The notes below the pieces were generated by a model. It worked only from the letters and a program-made list of their open reading frames with translations. It ran no database searches and was not told the origin of the DNA. From JAIXWP01 sp964428835 (GTDB taxonomy: Bacteria; Bacteroidota; Bacteroidia; Flavobacteriales_D; Sanyastnellaceae): a DNA stretch of 64,000 nt. The position numbers and the translations under genes are program-made. Of this stretch, positions 44,361-54,300 are shown one piece after another; the first letter of the stretch is position 1; every line of letters begins with the position of its first letter. Location: NCBI GenBank assembly GCA_964428835.1, contig CAYRZQ010000012.1:1-64000 (forward strand), written 5' to 3'.

Positions 44361-45614
44361 GCTGTGGAATAGATCAATTGCTACGATTATCGCAGTGAAT
44401 CCCCAGAAGGGAATAGAAGCTTTGTCGGTGTCCAAATAATTGTTTAGGATTCCGTGTATGTAATAGGTCATCAAACCTAAGTAAGAAGATATCAATATTT
44501 TGCGTGCATCGCCGCTTTTCAGCTTGTAATAAAGTTTGAAGCCGTAGGCACTAACGAAGAATAAAAGCAGAATAATGAGCAGCATTCCGACGACGCCTTG
44601 TTCGCAAAGCGGGCCAAGGTATTCAGAGTGTGCATTTCCTCCGTCTCCTTGTTTTGTACTGATAATAGTCAAGTCTTGAGATCGTTGAAATGGGGCATAG
44701 AAGAATTGGTAAGTTCCCGGCCCCCAGCCGAGGATGGGCTTCATTTTCCACATTTCCAATGCACAATTCCATCGATTCAATCTTTCTAAATTGGAGGCGT
44801 CAGAAGACACGTTTGAGATAGAAGTAACGTGTTCACCCAGTTCATCAGAACTTTCTTGTTTGTTTTGCTCGAGCCCCATTGTTATTGACGTCCAGTTGAG
44901 TGCGAGGAGAACGCCCACCACAGCAAACGTGGTAACGATGGTTGAAAACCGAATTCGCGATTGCATCACGAGGAATATAACTGCGACTCCAGCAAGTGAA
45001 ATCCATGCTGCTCTTGTATATGACAATACAGTGCCGACCAGAAGGATTATTAATGATACAAGAATGAGTATTCTTGCGATTGGAGTGATTTTTTTTACGA
45101 AAAGCAGGCCAATAGAAATGGGGACGAACATGGCGAGTACGGCGCCATAACTTGTGTGGTCTTTAAAAAATGGCTCCATGATCCAGTGTGCTGTATCCTT
45201 ATCGAAGCCGTGGCCCGCGTGTTTGATAACAGTGAACACAATGACTGCGCATAATGGAATGATGTAGATTATCAAGAAGCGCTTGATGTTGTCGAATGAT
45301 TTGAAAATATGAGCGGCAATAAAAAAACAAGTTGCAATAAACCAGAGTCGAGTAGCAAGAAATTTCAAAGAGACAATCGGCATTTGACTATTAACCGAAG
45401 TTACAATCATCCAGGTGATATAAACGTAGAGCAAGTAGGATATAGGATGATTGTAAATTTTCCTATCAATGCTTTTTCCTGATAAAACTTTAAAAAGAAA
45501 TAGCAGTAATAAACCAATAAGCAATGGCTCGGTAGGCAAGTAAATCCCGACACCACCAATGTTTAGTTTTTCTAGATTGATTGATAATGGAGTGAAAAAA
45601 ACGATGGTAAAGAA
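44310..45614 (-). CDS. O-antigen ligase family protein, 5' end lost in gap
   Basis: The 434 visible residues form about ten hydrophobic helices with the Wzy_C/WaaL signature: a large periplasmic loop with SNLERLNRWNCALEMWKMKP and ILGWGPGTYQFFYAPF, then GGNAHSEYLGPLCEQGVVG. Such proteins either polymerise or ligate O-antigen or capsular polysaccharide at the periplasmic side of the inner membrane. The N-terminus is hidden in the N run. The stop codon lies 51 bp inside the convergent phosphatase gene, so the last 15 or so residues are antisense to it. Wzz and Wzx genes lie upstream. Confidence 0.85.
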   Translation of the reverse strand, partial: FFTIVFFTPLSINLEKLNIGGVGIYLPTEPLLIGLLLLFLFKVLSGKSIDRKIYNHPISYLLYVYITWMIVTSVNSQMPIVSLKFLATRLWFIATCFFIAAHIFKSFDNIKRFLIIYIIPLCAVIVFTVIKHAGHGFDKDTAHWIMEPFFKDHTSYGAVLAMFVPISIGLLFVKKITPIARILILVSLIILLVGTVLSYTRAAWISLAGVAVIFLVMQSRIRFSTIVTTFAVVGVLLALNWTSITMGLEQNKQESSDELGEHVTSISNVSSDASNLERLNRWNCALEMWKMKPILGWGPGTYQFFYAPFQRSQDLTIISTKQGDGGNAHSEYLGPLCEQGVVGMLLIILLLFFVSAYGFKLYYKLKSGDARKILISSYLGLMTYYIHGILNNYLDTDKASIPFWGFTAIIVAIDLFHSSNETTAQNGQVVSERH

Positions 45615-45714
45615 NNNNNNNNNNNNNNNNNNNNNNNNNNNNNNNNNNNNNNNNNNNNNNNNNNNNNNNNNNNNNNNNNNNNNNNNNNNNNNNNNNNNNN
45701 NNNNNNNNNNNNNN
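45615..45714. other. Scaffold gap of 100 N
   Basis: The run of exactly 100 N separates the 3' part of the O-antigen ligase from the 5' part of the Wzz-like gene. The flanks do not overlap. The true distance is unknown: at least the end of Wzz and the start of the ligase are missing, and further genes may be hidden. Confidence 0.95.
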
Positions 45715-46517
45715 GCTTCACGAGATGAAACGAGATTTAGGTGAGTTTGCAGAGAGAGGTAGTCAGATCCGTGCTTTGAAATGGCTTGCATTTCTTTCTT
45801 AATTCTTTCTGCGCGTTCTGTTTGGCCGTCTGCGAGTGCCTTACCGTAGCTTTTAGACATTCCAAGAATTTGTTCAGCGAAGCTAAACACACCTTCGTCG
45901 CCGAGTGCTTTGATAGAATCTTTTATCGCGATGATTTCTTTTCTTATTTCCTCAAGATTCTTTTCAGCAGATTGAATCACAATCATTGCTCTTTCTTTTC
46001 GCATATTAAGGTGCAGCGAGTCTGACAAGTCGGCTATCGTATTCGCGATATCGGCAGCACGCTGCGGGTCTTCGTCGAGAACACTCACTAAAATGGAACC
46101 ATACTTTGTTGCCTCCACAGAAACATTCTCAGAATATGCCAAGTCAAGATATCCCTTGGATTGAGGAGCTCCTTTTTCAATTTTATAAACTGACCAAAGA
46201 TCGAAACGATCCGCTATTTTGTTTTTTACCTCGTTTGAAGAAAGCAACTGCATCAAATACTCTCCTTCTTCCTCGTCTCCATTTTCTATCAAAATTCTGC
46301 CAGGTGATTCATAGAGGTGTTCACCCATAGAGTTGTCTTTTGTTGGGAATAAAGTAACGGTACTTTTGTATTTTGGTGTTATGAAGAAGGAGGCTACAGC
46401 TGCAATTACAATTGAGGCTGCAACAAGAATAATAATCACCAATCTCCAACGATAAAGTGTAACTAGAAGATTTGTAGAGTCAAGTTCATTTACTGAGTTA
46501 GATGTGCTATTATTCAC
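45715..46517 (-). CDS. Wzz-type polysaccharide chain-length determinant, 3' end lost in gap
   Basis: The first 267 residues are visible. A cytoplasmic start (MNNSTSNSVNELDSTNLLVT) leads to a transmembrane helix at about 26-50 (VIIILVAASIVIAAVASFF) followed by PKYKSTVTLFPTKD, the entry to the Wzz periplasmic domain, and then a long helical part with coiled-coil features (EKNLEEIRKEIIAIKDSIK). This is the Wzz/tyrosine-kinase-like chain-length regulator family. The second membrane helix is lost in the N run. It follows the Wzx-like gene and precedes the O-antigen ligase, forming part of a Wzx/Wzy-dependent polysaccharide locus. Confidence 0.87.
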
Positions 46518-46557
46518 TGAACATAAAATTTAGGTTTGCAAATATAGGGTTTTGAGG

Positions 46558-48009
46558 CTATTTATTTGAACGTAATAACTCTAGCACTCCTTTGTAGCTT
46601 ATCATTTTAGCAATTAGTGCTAAAAGCAGGCATAGGATTGAGTATAAAGCTACTTTATAAAGTATAGAAATTTCATTTAAAGCAGGAAGTGTCTTGATTG
46701 TAAACAGAAAGACTCCTAATAAACTCGTAGCGATAGCATATACGATTGTCTCGCGGTATAAATGAAATAGATTGATGTTGTAGTATTTTCCTACTAGAAT
46801 TACTTGAGTCACAAGGATGGTCATGTGTGAGATGGCGTTGACCTTAGCGCTTGCAATGGGGCCTTCGAGGGGAATCCAAATAAGGTTAAGCAGAATATTG
46901 AGCAGACTCATTGAAATCATAATCGCATTTAAAGTTTTCAGCTTTCCATCTGCGGTGAGTAAGGTGCCATAGATATACTGCATAGAGAAGGCAAAACAAC
47001 CGGGCATTAACCATCTGAATGTTTGAATGGATTCTTCAGTAGGGTTGTCATAGATGATGCCCAGGAATTCACCGGGCACGAGAAAACCGAGAAGGCAAAA
47101 CGACCATGTGACACTAAATAGAATACGTCCTGAAAGGGAAACCAAAGTTCCAACAGGAGCGTTATTCGATAGCATTTTAGAGAAAATGGGAAGAAGCAGG
47201 CCGGCAAATAGATATGAGATCATAATATATGATTCAAAGATTCGAAACCCCATCGCATAAATGCCAGAAGACTCCGCTCCATCAAGCCTTTCCAGGATAA
47301 CACTGTCAGCTCTGAAGATTATCATGGAGAAAAGAATGAGAGTGGCAAAAGGAAGACTTCCTCGTAATATTTCTTTTTGAAGTGATTTATCAATCTCCCA
47401 GTTCCATTTTTTTACATGTTTAGAAACCCAATAAATTGATAGAAGCAGGGTAATGACAAGCGTTAGCGTTTGAGCGTAAATCAGATATTCTATTTTAAAT
47501 TCAAGTTCGGGGGCAAACCAGAGAGCATATCCAAGGATTATTATCAGTAACAATTTATCGAGAATACTGAGCACACTGTCGTGTTTGAATAGGTGCAATC
47601 CTGAGAGGTTAGAGCGAAAAAAGAGAATCAAAGACGCCACAACTTGATTGACGATTAGCAGGCTTAGGCCGAAGAGTTGCGTAGAATTATAACCAAGAAA
47701 TAATCCAATTACCAGACATATCAATGCGTAAATCAAAGCAAGAGATAGTCTCAGAGACATTAATGACCCAAGGTATTTTGAATTTACTAGTCCCTCCTGG
47801 GCTACTTTTCGTGTATTCCAGTTATTTATTCCCATATCGGGTATGATATTGAGAAGGATGGAAAAGTTGATGAGTGCGAAATAACTACCGAAATCAGATG
47901 CTCCAACTCGGTTTTGGATTTCAGCTTCAATGCCGAGGATATAAAAAGGCTTTATGAGGAGGTTGAGCCCTACCAAAAGAATCAAATTGCTAACAAATGT
48001 CTTTCTCAT
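46558..48009 (-). CDS. Polysaccharide flippase (Wzx/MATE-like)
   Basis: The 483-residue protein is hydrophobic nearly throughout, with about 12-14 membrane helices. It begins MRKTFVSNLILLVGLNLLIKPFYI and includes EAEIQNRVGASDFGSYFAL and ADSVILERLDGAESSGIYAMGFRIFESY, typical of the oligosaccharide flippase (PST/MOP) family. It would move lipid-linked repeat units across the inner membrane. It is 40 bp upstream of the Wzz-like gene and divergent from atpD. No glycosyltransferase genes are visible here. Confidence 0.88.
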   Translation of the reverse strand: MRKTFVSNLILLVGLNLLIKPFYILGIEAEIQNRVGASDFGSYFALINFSILLNIIPDMGINNWNTRKVAQEGLVNSKYLGSLMSLRLSLALIYALICLVIGLFLGYNSTQLFGLSLLIVNQVVASLILFFRSNLSGLHLFKHDSVLSILDKLLLIIILGYALWFAPELEFKIEYLIYAQTLTLVITLLLSIYWVSKHVKKWNWEIDKSLQKEILRGSLPFATLILFSMIIFRADSVILERLDGAESSGIYAMGFRIFESYIMISYLFAGLLLPIFSKMLSNNAPVGTLVSLSGRILFSVTWSFCLLGFLVPGEFLGIIYDNPTEESIQTFRWLMPGCFAFSMQYIYGTLLTADGKLKTLNAIMISMSLLNILLNLIWIPLEGPIASAKVNAISHMTILVTQVILVGKYYNINLFHLYRETIVYAIATSLLGVFLFTIKTLPALNEISILYKVALYSILCLLLALIAKMISYKGVLELLRSNK

Positions 48010-48085
48010 AATGCGCTAACGGTGGGCAAGGTATGAAAGATGGACTTTATTTTCATTATATCTTTTTTTTAATGAGGTTCGTGTT

Positions 48086-48093
48086 TACTTTTG
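48086..48093 (+). promoter_or_regulatory. -7 box of atpD
   Basis: TACTTTTG matches TAnnTTTG exactly, 24 bp before the ATG at 48118. The upstream T-run at the -33 distance has no clear TTTG. Confidence 0.6.
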
Positions 48094-48117
48094 CGCCCGA
48101 AATTTAAACCAGATCGC

Positions 48118-49632
48118 ATGTCTCAAGCTCATGGTAAAGTAGTGCAAGTAATTGGTCCAGTTGTGGACATTGCATTTCCTGCAGGTCAGAAATTACCAAA
48201 TATTCTAGACGCATTAATTATTAAGAAAACCAACGGTGAAGACCTCATTCTCGAGTGTCAGCAGCACATTGGTGAAGATACAGTACGCGCCATTGCAATG
48301 GACGCTACAGAAGGTCTTCAGCGCGGTGCTTCGGTTATCTCTACAGGTAAGGGAATCACAATGCCAGTGGGTGACCAAATTAAAGGTCGCTTGTTCAACG
48401 TCGTAGGTAACGCCATCGACGGTATTCCAAACGTTGATAATAGCAACGGACGTCCGATTCACAATACTCCTCCGAAGTATGAAGATCTTTCAACTTCTTC
48501 GGAAATCCTCTTCACAGGTATCAAAGTAATCGACTTGATCGAGCCTTATGCAAAAGGTGGTAAAATCGGTCTTTTCGGTGGTGCCGGTGTAGGTAAGACA
48601 GTATTGATTCAAGAGTTGATCAACAACATCGCGAAGGCTTATGATGGTCTTTCTGTATTTGCTGGTGTTGGTGAGCGTACACGTGAAGGAAATGACTTGC
48701 TTCGTGAAATGATCGAGGCGGGTATCATCAAATATGGTGAAGAGTTCAATAAAGGAATGCACAAAGGAGACTGGGACGTTTCTAAAGTGGATCCTAAAGA
48801 GCTCGAGAAGTCACAAGCTACATTCGTATTTGGTCAGATGAATGAGCCTCCAGGAGCAAGAGCTCGCGTGGCTTTGTCTGGTCTCTCTGTTGCGGAATAC
48901 TTCCGTGATGGTGATGAGAAGTCTGGTGGTCGCGATATCCTCTTCTTCATCGATAATATCTTCCGTTTCACTCAGGCAGGTTCTGAGGTATCAGCACTTC
49001 TTGGCCGTATGCCTTCTGCGGTAGGTTACCAGCCAACACTTGCTACTGAAATGGGTGTGATGCAAGAGCGTATCACTTCTACCAAGAGAGGTTCTATCAC
49101 GTCTGTTCAAGCGGTTTATGTACCTGCGGATGACTTGACTGACCCAGCTCCAGCTACAACCTTCGCTCACTTAGATGCTACTACAGTATTGAGCCGTAAA
49201 ATCGCTGAGCTTGGTATCTATCCTTCTGTTGACCCATTGGATTCAACATCTCGTATCCTCACTCCACAAATCGTGGGTGATGAGCACTACGCTTGCGCTC
49301 AACGCGTAAAAGGAATCCTTCAGCGATATAAAGAACTTCAGGATATCATCGCCATCCTCGGTATGGACGAACTTTCTGAAGAAGATAAGCAGGCTGTATT
49401 CCGCGCTCGTAAAGTGCAACGCTTCTTATCTCAGCCATTCCACGTTGCTGAGCAGTTCACTGGTATCCCAGGTACACTCGTAGATATTAAAGATACCATC
49501 AAAGGTTTCAATATGATTCTCGATGGTCACTGCGATGAATATCCAGAGGCTGCTTTCAACTTGAAAGGTACTATCGAGGAAGCAATCGAAGCTGGTAAGA
49601 AAATGTTGGACGAAGCCGCAAGCCGTAAATAA
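48118..49632 (+). CDS. atpD: ATP synthase F1 beta subunit
   Basis: From ATG 48118 the protein has 504 residues (MSQAHGKVVQVIGPVVDIAFPAG in part); a frame start at 48091 lies in the -7 box. The P-loop is GLFGGAGVGKTVLIQEL near residue 160, followed by GVGERTREGNDL, the catalytic-site FFIDNIFRFTQAGSEVSALLGRMPSAVGYQP (shown in part as FFIDNIFRFTQAGSE) and DELSEEDK near the end. It carries the catalytic sites of F1. atpC follows after 10 bp and the other subunit genes are absent, the usual split arrangement in Bacteroidota. Confidence 0.97.
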   Translation: MSQAHGKVVQVIGPVVDIAFPAGQKLPNILDALIIKKTNGEDLILECQQHIGEDTVRAIAMDATEGLQRGASVISTGKGITMPVGDQIKGRLFNVVGNAIDGIPNVDNSNGRPIHNTPPKYEDLSTSSEILFTGIKVIDLIEPYAKGGKIGLFGGAGVGKTVLIQELINNIAKAYDGLSVFAGVGERTREGNDLLREMIEAGIIKYGEEFNKGMHKGDWDVSKVDPKELEKSQATFVFGQMNEPPGARARVALSGLSVAEYFRDGDEKSGGRDILFFIDNIFRFTQAGSEVSALLGRMPSAVGYQPTLATEMGVMQERITSTKRGSITSVQAVYVPADDLTDPAPATTFAHLDATTVLSRKIAELGIYPSVDPLDSTSRILTPQIVGDEHYACAQRVKGILQRYKELQDIIAILGMDELSEEDKQAVFRARKVQRFLSQPFHVAEQFTGIPGTLVDIKDTIKGFNMILDGHCDEYPEAAFNLKGTIEEAIEAGKKMLDEAASRK

Positions 49633-49642
49633 TCATTGAAAA

Positions 49643-49879
49643 ATGAACGTTGAAATTATATCACCCGAAACTACATTATTCCAAGGCGAGGCAGCTTATG
49701 TTTACCTTCCTGGAAGTGATGGAAGCCTAGGTGTATTAAATAACCACGCGCCGCTGATAACCTCTTTGAAAAAAGGTACAGTGAGAGTAAAAGACAGTGC
49801 CGGTAAAGAGCATCGCTTCGATGTGAAAGGCGGCACCGTAGAGGTGTTCAACAACAAAATGATCATCCTCGCCGAATAA
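49643..49879 (+). CDS. atpC: ATP synthase F1 epsilon subunit (short form)
   Basis: The 78-residue protein (MNVEIISPETTLFQGEAAYV) contains the epsilon N-terminal beta-sandwich with LPGSDGSLGVLNNHAPLI and GTVRVKDSAGKEHRFDVKGG. The C-terminal helical hairpin present in E. coli epsilon (about 135 residues) is absent, as is usual in Bacteroidota. It links the central stalk to the c-ring; without the helical hairpin it cannot give the known epsilon-type inhibition. It is cotranscribed with atpD. Confidence 0.94.
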   Translation: MNVEIISPETTLFQGEAAYVYLPGSDGSLGVLNNHAPLITSLKKGTVRVKDSAGKEHRFDVKGGTVEVFNNKMIILAE

Positions 49880-49904
49880 CTCATTGCTTGGTTAATACGA
49901 AACT

Positions 49905-49937
49905 AAAGCCAGATTCGAACGTAAAGAATCTGGCTTT
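49905..49937 (+). terminator. Terminator of atpDC
   Basis: AAAGCCAGATTC (49905-49916) pairs with GAATCTGGCTTT (49926-49937), followed by TT. It is a perfect 12-bp stem. Confidence 0.9.
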
Positions 49938-50041
49938 TTCTATTTCAAATGCTTAAAGATATTAGTTATCTAATAAGACAAAAAGATTTGATTAAGAAAG
50001 GGTTAACAAGCAACTATAACTTATACCTCGAGGTCTATTTG

Positions 50042-50049
50042 TATATTTG
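50042..50049 (+). promoter_or_regulatory. -7 box of the type B cargo gene
   Basis: TATATTTG matches TAnnTTTG, 27 bp before the ATG at 50077. No -33 box is clear. Confidence 0.5.
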
Positions 50050-50076
50050 GTGACCTCTTGGCACCACCCTGTGAAG

Positions 50077-53000
50077 ATGAAACACTTATTATTAATTCTG
50101 TCCTTGATTTCTTTTGTCCTGACCCCGCGTGGCTTGACACAGGCGATTACAACCCAAGGTACGGAGTTTTGGTTGGGTTTCATGTCCAATGCGCCAGGGT
50201 TACCAAATAGTTCTACAGACCGTCTTCAGCTCTTTATATCATCAGAACAATCTACTTCAGGTGTTGTGGAAGTTCCAGGTGCGTCGTGGTCGCAAAATTT
50301 TAGCGTAATTCCAGGTGTTACTACAGTAGTAACTATTCCAAACAATATAGCAGAGGTAAATGCAAACGCGCTTGTAGAAAACAAGGGTGTACACGTGACC
50401 AGTGATGAAAATATTTCGGTGTTTGCAATCAATTTCAGTATCGCCACTGCCGATGGTTCGAAGATTCTTCCAGTTCGAAGCCTGGGTAATGAATACCTCG
50501 TAGCTTCTTATCCCGGATTTATCAATACTGGCATTGAGTACGGAAAGAGCGAGTTCATGATAGTGGCCACAGAAGACGATACGGAGTTGGAGATTAATCT
50601 AAGTGCCCCTGCCATAGGTTTGGATGACGACGATCCAATCATTATTCAATTAGATAGAGGCCAAACGTATCAAGTAATAGCAGAAACAGGTCAGGATCTG
50701 ACAGGCACAAACATAAAGGCTACGGTTCAATCTGGGTTGTGTAGGCCTTTTGCGGTATTTTCAGGCTCAACCATGAGTTCAGTGCCGGTTTTGAATGATG
50801 CAGCCGATCACCTTTACGAACAGAATTTACCAATCAATCAATGGAGTACAGAATACTATATGACTCCATTTCAAAAATTGGATGTCAATGGTAACATCGT
50901 GCTAGATCGATACACATATCGAATAATGGCCAGAGATAATAACACTGTCGTCACTTTAAATGGGGCGTCTGTGGTAAACCTGGATTCTGGAGAATTCATA
51001 GAGTTTAACAATGTGGATATTGCAGTTTTTGTACAAAGTAATTTACCCATTGCCATTAGTCAGTTTATTCAAAGCATAGATGGTGTTTCAACTTCGAATA
51101 CAGGCGATCCCTCGATGCTTCTATTGGATGGCGCAAATCAAAAAATTAGTTCCATCGCCTTTTCTACGGTTGAAAGTACCATTATTACTCAGCATTATGT
51201 GAACGTTGTGGTAAAATCTGAAGACGTAGGAAATATATTAATGGATGGTACGCTTCTAAGTTCGTCTATTTTTCAACCATTCACAGGGAGCTCCACGCAT
51301 AGATGGGCAGCAATTGCAATTTCTGAAGGTTCGCATCACCTATCAGCCCCGCAAGGATTCAATGCCTATGTTTATGGAACCGGTTACGCAGAGTCTTATG
51401 CCTACTCAGTGGGATCCTCGATGGAGGAAGCAGAACATGAATTTGATGGTGTTTACTGCAGCGATAATACAGTGACGATAAATATCGGTAGTGAGTATCT
51501 GAATCCGCAGTGGTATCATATCAATGATTTGACAACACCGATTTTTACCGGCAATACCTTTACTTTAAATGCCCCGATTGAGACTTCCATCTATCAAGTC
51601 AATGCTGTGGAATCAGTGAGTAATTGCCCTGTTGAATTGCAATATAGCGTGGAGTCTCTGATACCACCTGTTTTCTCAGTTACGCCCGGAGACACCACTA
51701 TTTGTAGTTATCAGGATGTTCAGTTTCAAGTAGAAACTGCTTCCGTCAATGCGTCTTATAATTTCTTCTGGGCACCTAGTTCTAGCTTAAGTAATTCTAC
51801 CATTGCTAATCCGATTGCCACCCCTTACAGTACTACTACATACAACGTAACCGTGAGCACACCAACAGGATGTGCATCGTCCTCTCAAAGCGTAACTGTG
51901 ACCGTATTAGACGGGTCAGTTTCCCGCTTAAGCGTTACCGCGAGCGATGCGTCCATATGTGAGGGAAACACAACTCAATTGACAGCTCTAGCTCAAGAGG
52001 TCGTTTGGTCAGACAATTTTGACCCAGGCATTTCTTGGGGTGATTGGAATGGAATATTGGGTGGTAATTCGAGCACAATTTGCGGAGCCGCATCTGGTAC
52101 TGCATTGTATTTTAATGGCAGTGGGGAGCGAAGCGCAACCACCAAGGCAATCGATGTATCGAATGGCGGCACATTGTACTTCTCTCTAAAAATTGCCAAT
52201 GGCACGGCGCCATGCGATAATGCGGATCCGGGCGATGATGTAGTATTGAGATACTCATTTGATGGAATAAATTTTCCAGTGAGTAATACTATCGCTCAAT
52301 TCAATGAGGCTTCATATCCAGATTTCACTAATATAGAAATTGAAATTCCTGTGGCGGCTCAGTCCACTGGCACTTACTTCAAATGGATGCAAGTAGGCGC
52401 TTGGACCAGTAATCAAGATAACTGGGTTTTAGACGAAATGTATTTAGGCGCGAATAGCACGAGTACGCTGAACTATTCATGGACGCCTTCTTCTAGCCTC
52501 GATGTAGTAAATATTAGCAACCCACTTGCAACTCCTCCACATACCACAATGTACCATGTAGCTGTAACGGATCAATTGACAGGCTGTGTTTACACTGATT
52601 CTCTGGAAATCAATGTTGACGGGGTATTTGATGTGTTGGTGGAGTCTCCAATTGTGAAATGCTCTCCTGGAGTAATTACATTGGAAGCAACGCCCAGTGT
52701 CCCTGGCGCTTATAGTTATTCCTGGTCTGCATCTGACGGCAGCATCACTAACCTACAAATGCAGTCGCCAGTGGTGAATCCTCAGAGTGATGTTACCTTC
52801 ACAGTTACCCTCACTTCACCTACAGGTTGTACTCAGGAATCGGAACTTGATGTGTTGGTATCAGCTTTACAAAGCGTTGAGCTCAGTTCCAACGACGAAC
52901 AATTGTGTGAGGGTGAAAATGCAAGTCTTGTGGCGGAAATAGTGGCATCAAATAATAATTACACTGTAGAATGGCTGTCTTTGGAACCATTCAGCAATGG

Positions 53001-54300
53001 TTCTAATGCTTCCAATATTTTAGCAACCCCTACACAAACCGCATGGTATGAGGTGATAGTTGAGGATGATAATTCAGGCTGCATCAAAGCTGATAGCATA
53101 GAAATTGAAGTTGGCAACATCGGCGAAATTGTGATGCCCCAAACAGAGATTTCTGAATGTGTTTTGCAAAATTATGCGTTGAATGCTAGCATCACGGGCA
53201 CTGATCAAGTGAATTGGCAGTGGTCGCCTGCTTCATGGGTTACCAATCCGAACACTGCGAATACGACGCTTAACTCAAATAATAACGGAACGCTTACTGT
53301 AACCGTTACCAATAATTTTGGATGTTCAAAGTCTGAGTCGATAATACTCGAAACGCAAGTTCCAGAGTTGAACCTTGGACCGGATCAGACTCTATGTGAG
53401 GGGCAATCAATCACCTTGTTTACTGCCCAGCCGACGGAATTTGATTTTCTATGGAATACTGGAGCCACTACACCGACCTTGGTTGTCACTACTTCAGGTA
53501 CATATAATGTCCAGGTCTTGGCTAGCAATGGTTGCGAATATGGAGATGAAGTAACGATAACCTTCGAGCCGGTACCAACAGTGGATTTGGGAGAAGATCG
53601 ATCATTTTGTGAAGGCGAGAGTGCTGAAATTATTGCTGGTACCAATACTAGTTTAGCCTATGAATGGTCAAACGGAGAGGACACTCCGATGATAACAGTG
53701 ACAGAAGGCGGAGTTTATTCTGTTATCGTGAGCAATGGTCTTTGTAATGCTACGGATCAGGTTTTAGTTTTTATGAATCCTTTACCTGAAGACCCTTTCA
53801 GGCCTTATCAAGTGGAAGCCTGTTTCCAAATTCCACCTTATGCGATTGAGCTGGATGCGAAAAATGAAGGCTCCATTTATTCTTGGGAACAAGGCGGAAG
53901 TGGTCAGGTTTTGCTAGCCTCAGCTCCGGGGTTGTACACGGTAAACATAACGACACCTTTTGGTTGTGAAGCGAGCTATTCCACTTTCGTTGAAGAACGC
54001 TGTCCTGGGTACATCTACATTCCCAATGCATTCACTCCAGACAATGATGGACTCAATGATGTGTGGTTAATTGAAGGTGTGAATATTCGCACATTCAAAT
54101 TAGAATTATGGAATCGTTGGGGCGAGCAAATCTTTACCAGTGATTCGTTGCGCAAACCATGGCTAGGACAGCGCAAGGACGGTGAGGAATACGTTGAACC
54201 GGGCGTTTACGTTTATAAGATAATCTATACCATCGACGATCCTTCTCAGACGATCAATCCCGAATATGAGATAATGGGAAATGTGACGCTTATTCGTTGA
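50077..54300 (+). CDS. Giant secreted adhesin-like protein, IgGFc-binding-like N-terminus, T9SS type B cargo
   Basis: From ATG 50077 the protein has 1407 residues and a signal peptide (MKHLLLILSLISFVLTPRGL). Residues 25-470 match the IgGFc-binding-like domain: TQGTEFWLGFMSNAPGLP, then FRSLGNEYLVAS-like strands and FNAYVYGTGYAESYAYSVG. From about 480 to 1300 come eight or so Ig-like repeats with VCSDNT/ICEGNTTQL-type starts and YSWSASDG or EWSNGEDTP strands. The final 97 residues (IPNAFTPDNDGLNDVW ... LELWNRWGEQIF ... GNVTLIR) form the CHU_C type B sorting domain. It is probably anchored on the cell surface. The last 11 bp overlap the convergent TrkA-like gene. Confidence 0.9.
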   Translation: MKHLLLILSLISFVLTPRGLTQAITTQGTEFWLGFMSNAPGLPNSSTDRLQLFISSEQSTSGVVEVPGASWSQNFSVIPGVTTVVTIPNNIAEVNANALVENKGVHVTSDENISVFAINFSIATADGSKILPVRSLGNEYLVASYPGFINTGIEYGKSEFMIVATEDDTELEINLSAPAIGLDDDDPIIIQLDRGQTYQVIAETGQDLTGTNIKATVQSGLCRPFAVFSGSTMSSVPVLNDAADHLYEQNLPINQWSTEYYMTPFQKLDVNGNIVLDRYTYRIMARDNNTVVTLNGASVVNLDSGEFIEFNNVDIAVFVQSNLPIAISQFIQSIDGVSTSNTGDPSMLLLDGANQKISSIAFSTVESTIITQHYVNVVVKSEDVGNILMDGTLLSSSIFQPFTGSSTHRWAAIAISEGSHHLSAPQGFNAYVYGTGYAESYAYSVGSSMEEAEHEFDGVYCSDNTVTINIGSEYLNPQWYHINDLTTPIFTGNTFTLNAPIETSIYQVNAVESVSNCPVELQYSVESLIPPVFSVTPGDTTICSYQDVQFQVETASVNASYNFFWAPSSSLSNSTIANPIATPYSTTTYNVTVSTPTGCASSSQSVTVTVLDGSVSRLSVTASDASICEGNTTQLTALAQEVVWSDNFDPGISWGDWNGILGGNSSTICGAASGTALYFNGSGERSATTKAIDVSNGGTLYFSLKIANGTAPCDNADPGDDVVLRYSFDGINFPVSNTIAQFNEASYPDFTNIEIEIPVAAQSTGTYFKWMQVGAWTSNQDNWVLDEMYLGANSTSTLNYSWTPSSSLDVVNISNPLATPPHTTMYHVAVTDQLTGCVYTDSLEINVDGVFDVLVESPIVKCSPGVITLEATPSVPGAYSYSWSASDGSITNLQMQSPVVNPQSDVTFTVTLTSPTGCTQESELDVLVSALQSVELSSNDEQLCEGENASLVAEIVASNNNYTVEWLSLEPFSNGSNASNILATPTQTAWYEVIVEDDNSGCIKADSIEIEVGNIGEIVMPQTEISECVLQNYALNASITGTDQVNWQWSPASWVTNPNTANTTLNSNNNGTLTVTVTNNFGCSKSESIILETQVPELNLGPDQTLCEGQSITLFTAQPTEFDFLWNTGATTPTLVVTTSGTYNVQVLASNGCEYGDEVTITFEPVPTVDLGEDRSFCEGESAEIIAGTNTSLAYEWSNGEDTPMITVTEGGVYSVIVSNGLCNATDQVLVFMNPLPEDPFRPYQVEACFQIPPYAIELDAKNEGSIYSWEQGGSGQVLLASAPGLYTVNITTPFGCEASYSTFVEERCPGYIYIPNAFTPDNDGLNDVWLIEGVNIRTFKLELWNRWGEQIFTSDSLRKPWLGQRKDGEEYVEPGVYVYKIIYTIDDPSQTINPEYEIMGNVTLIR

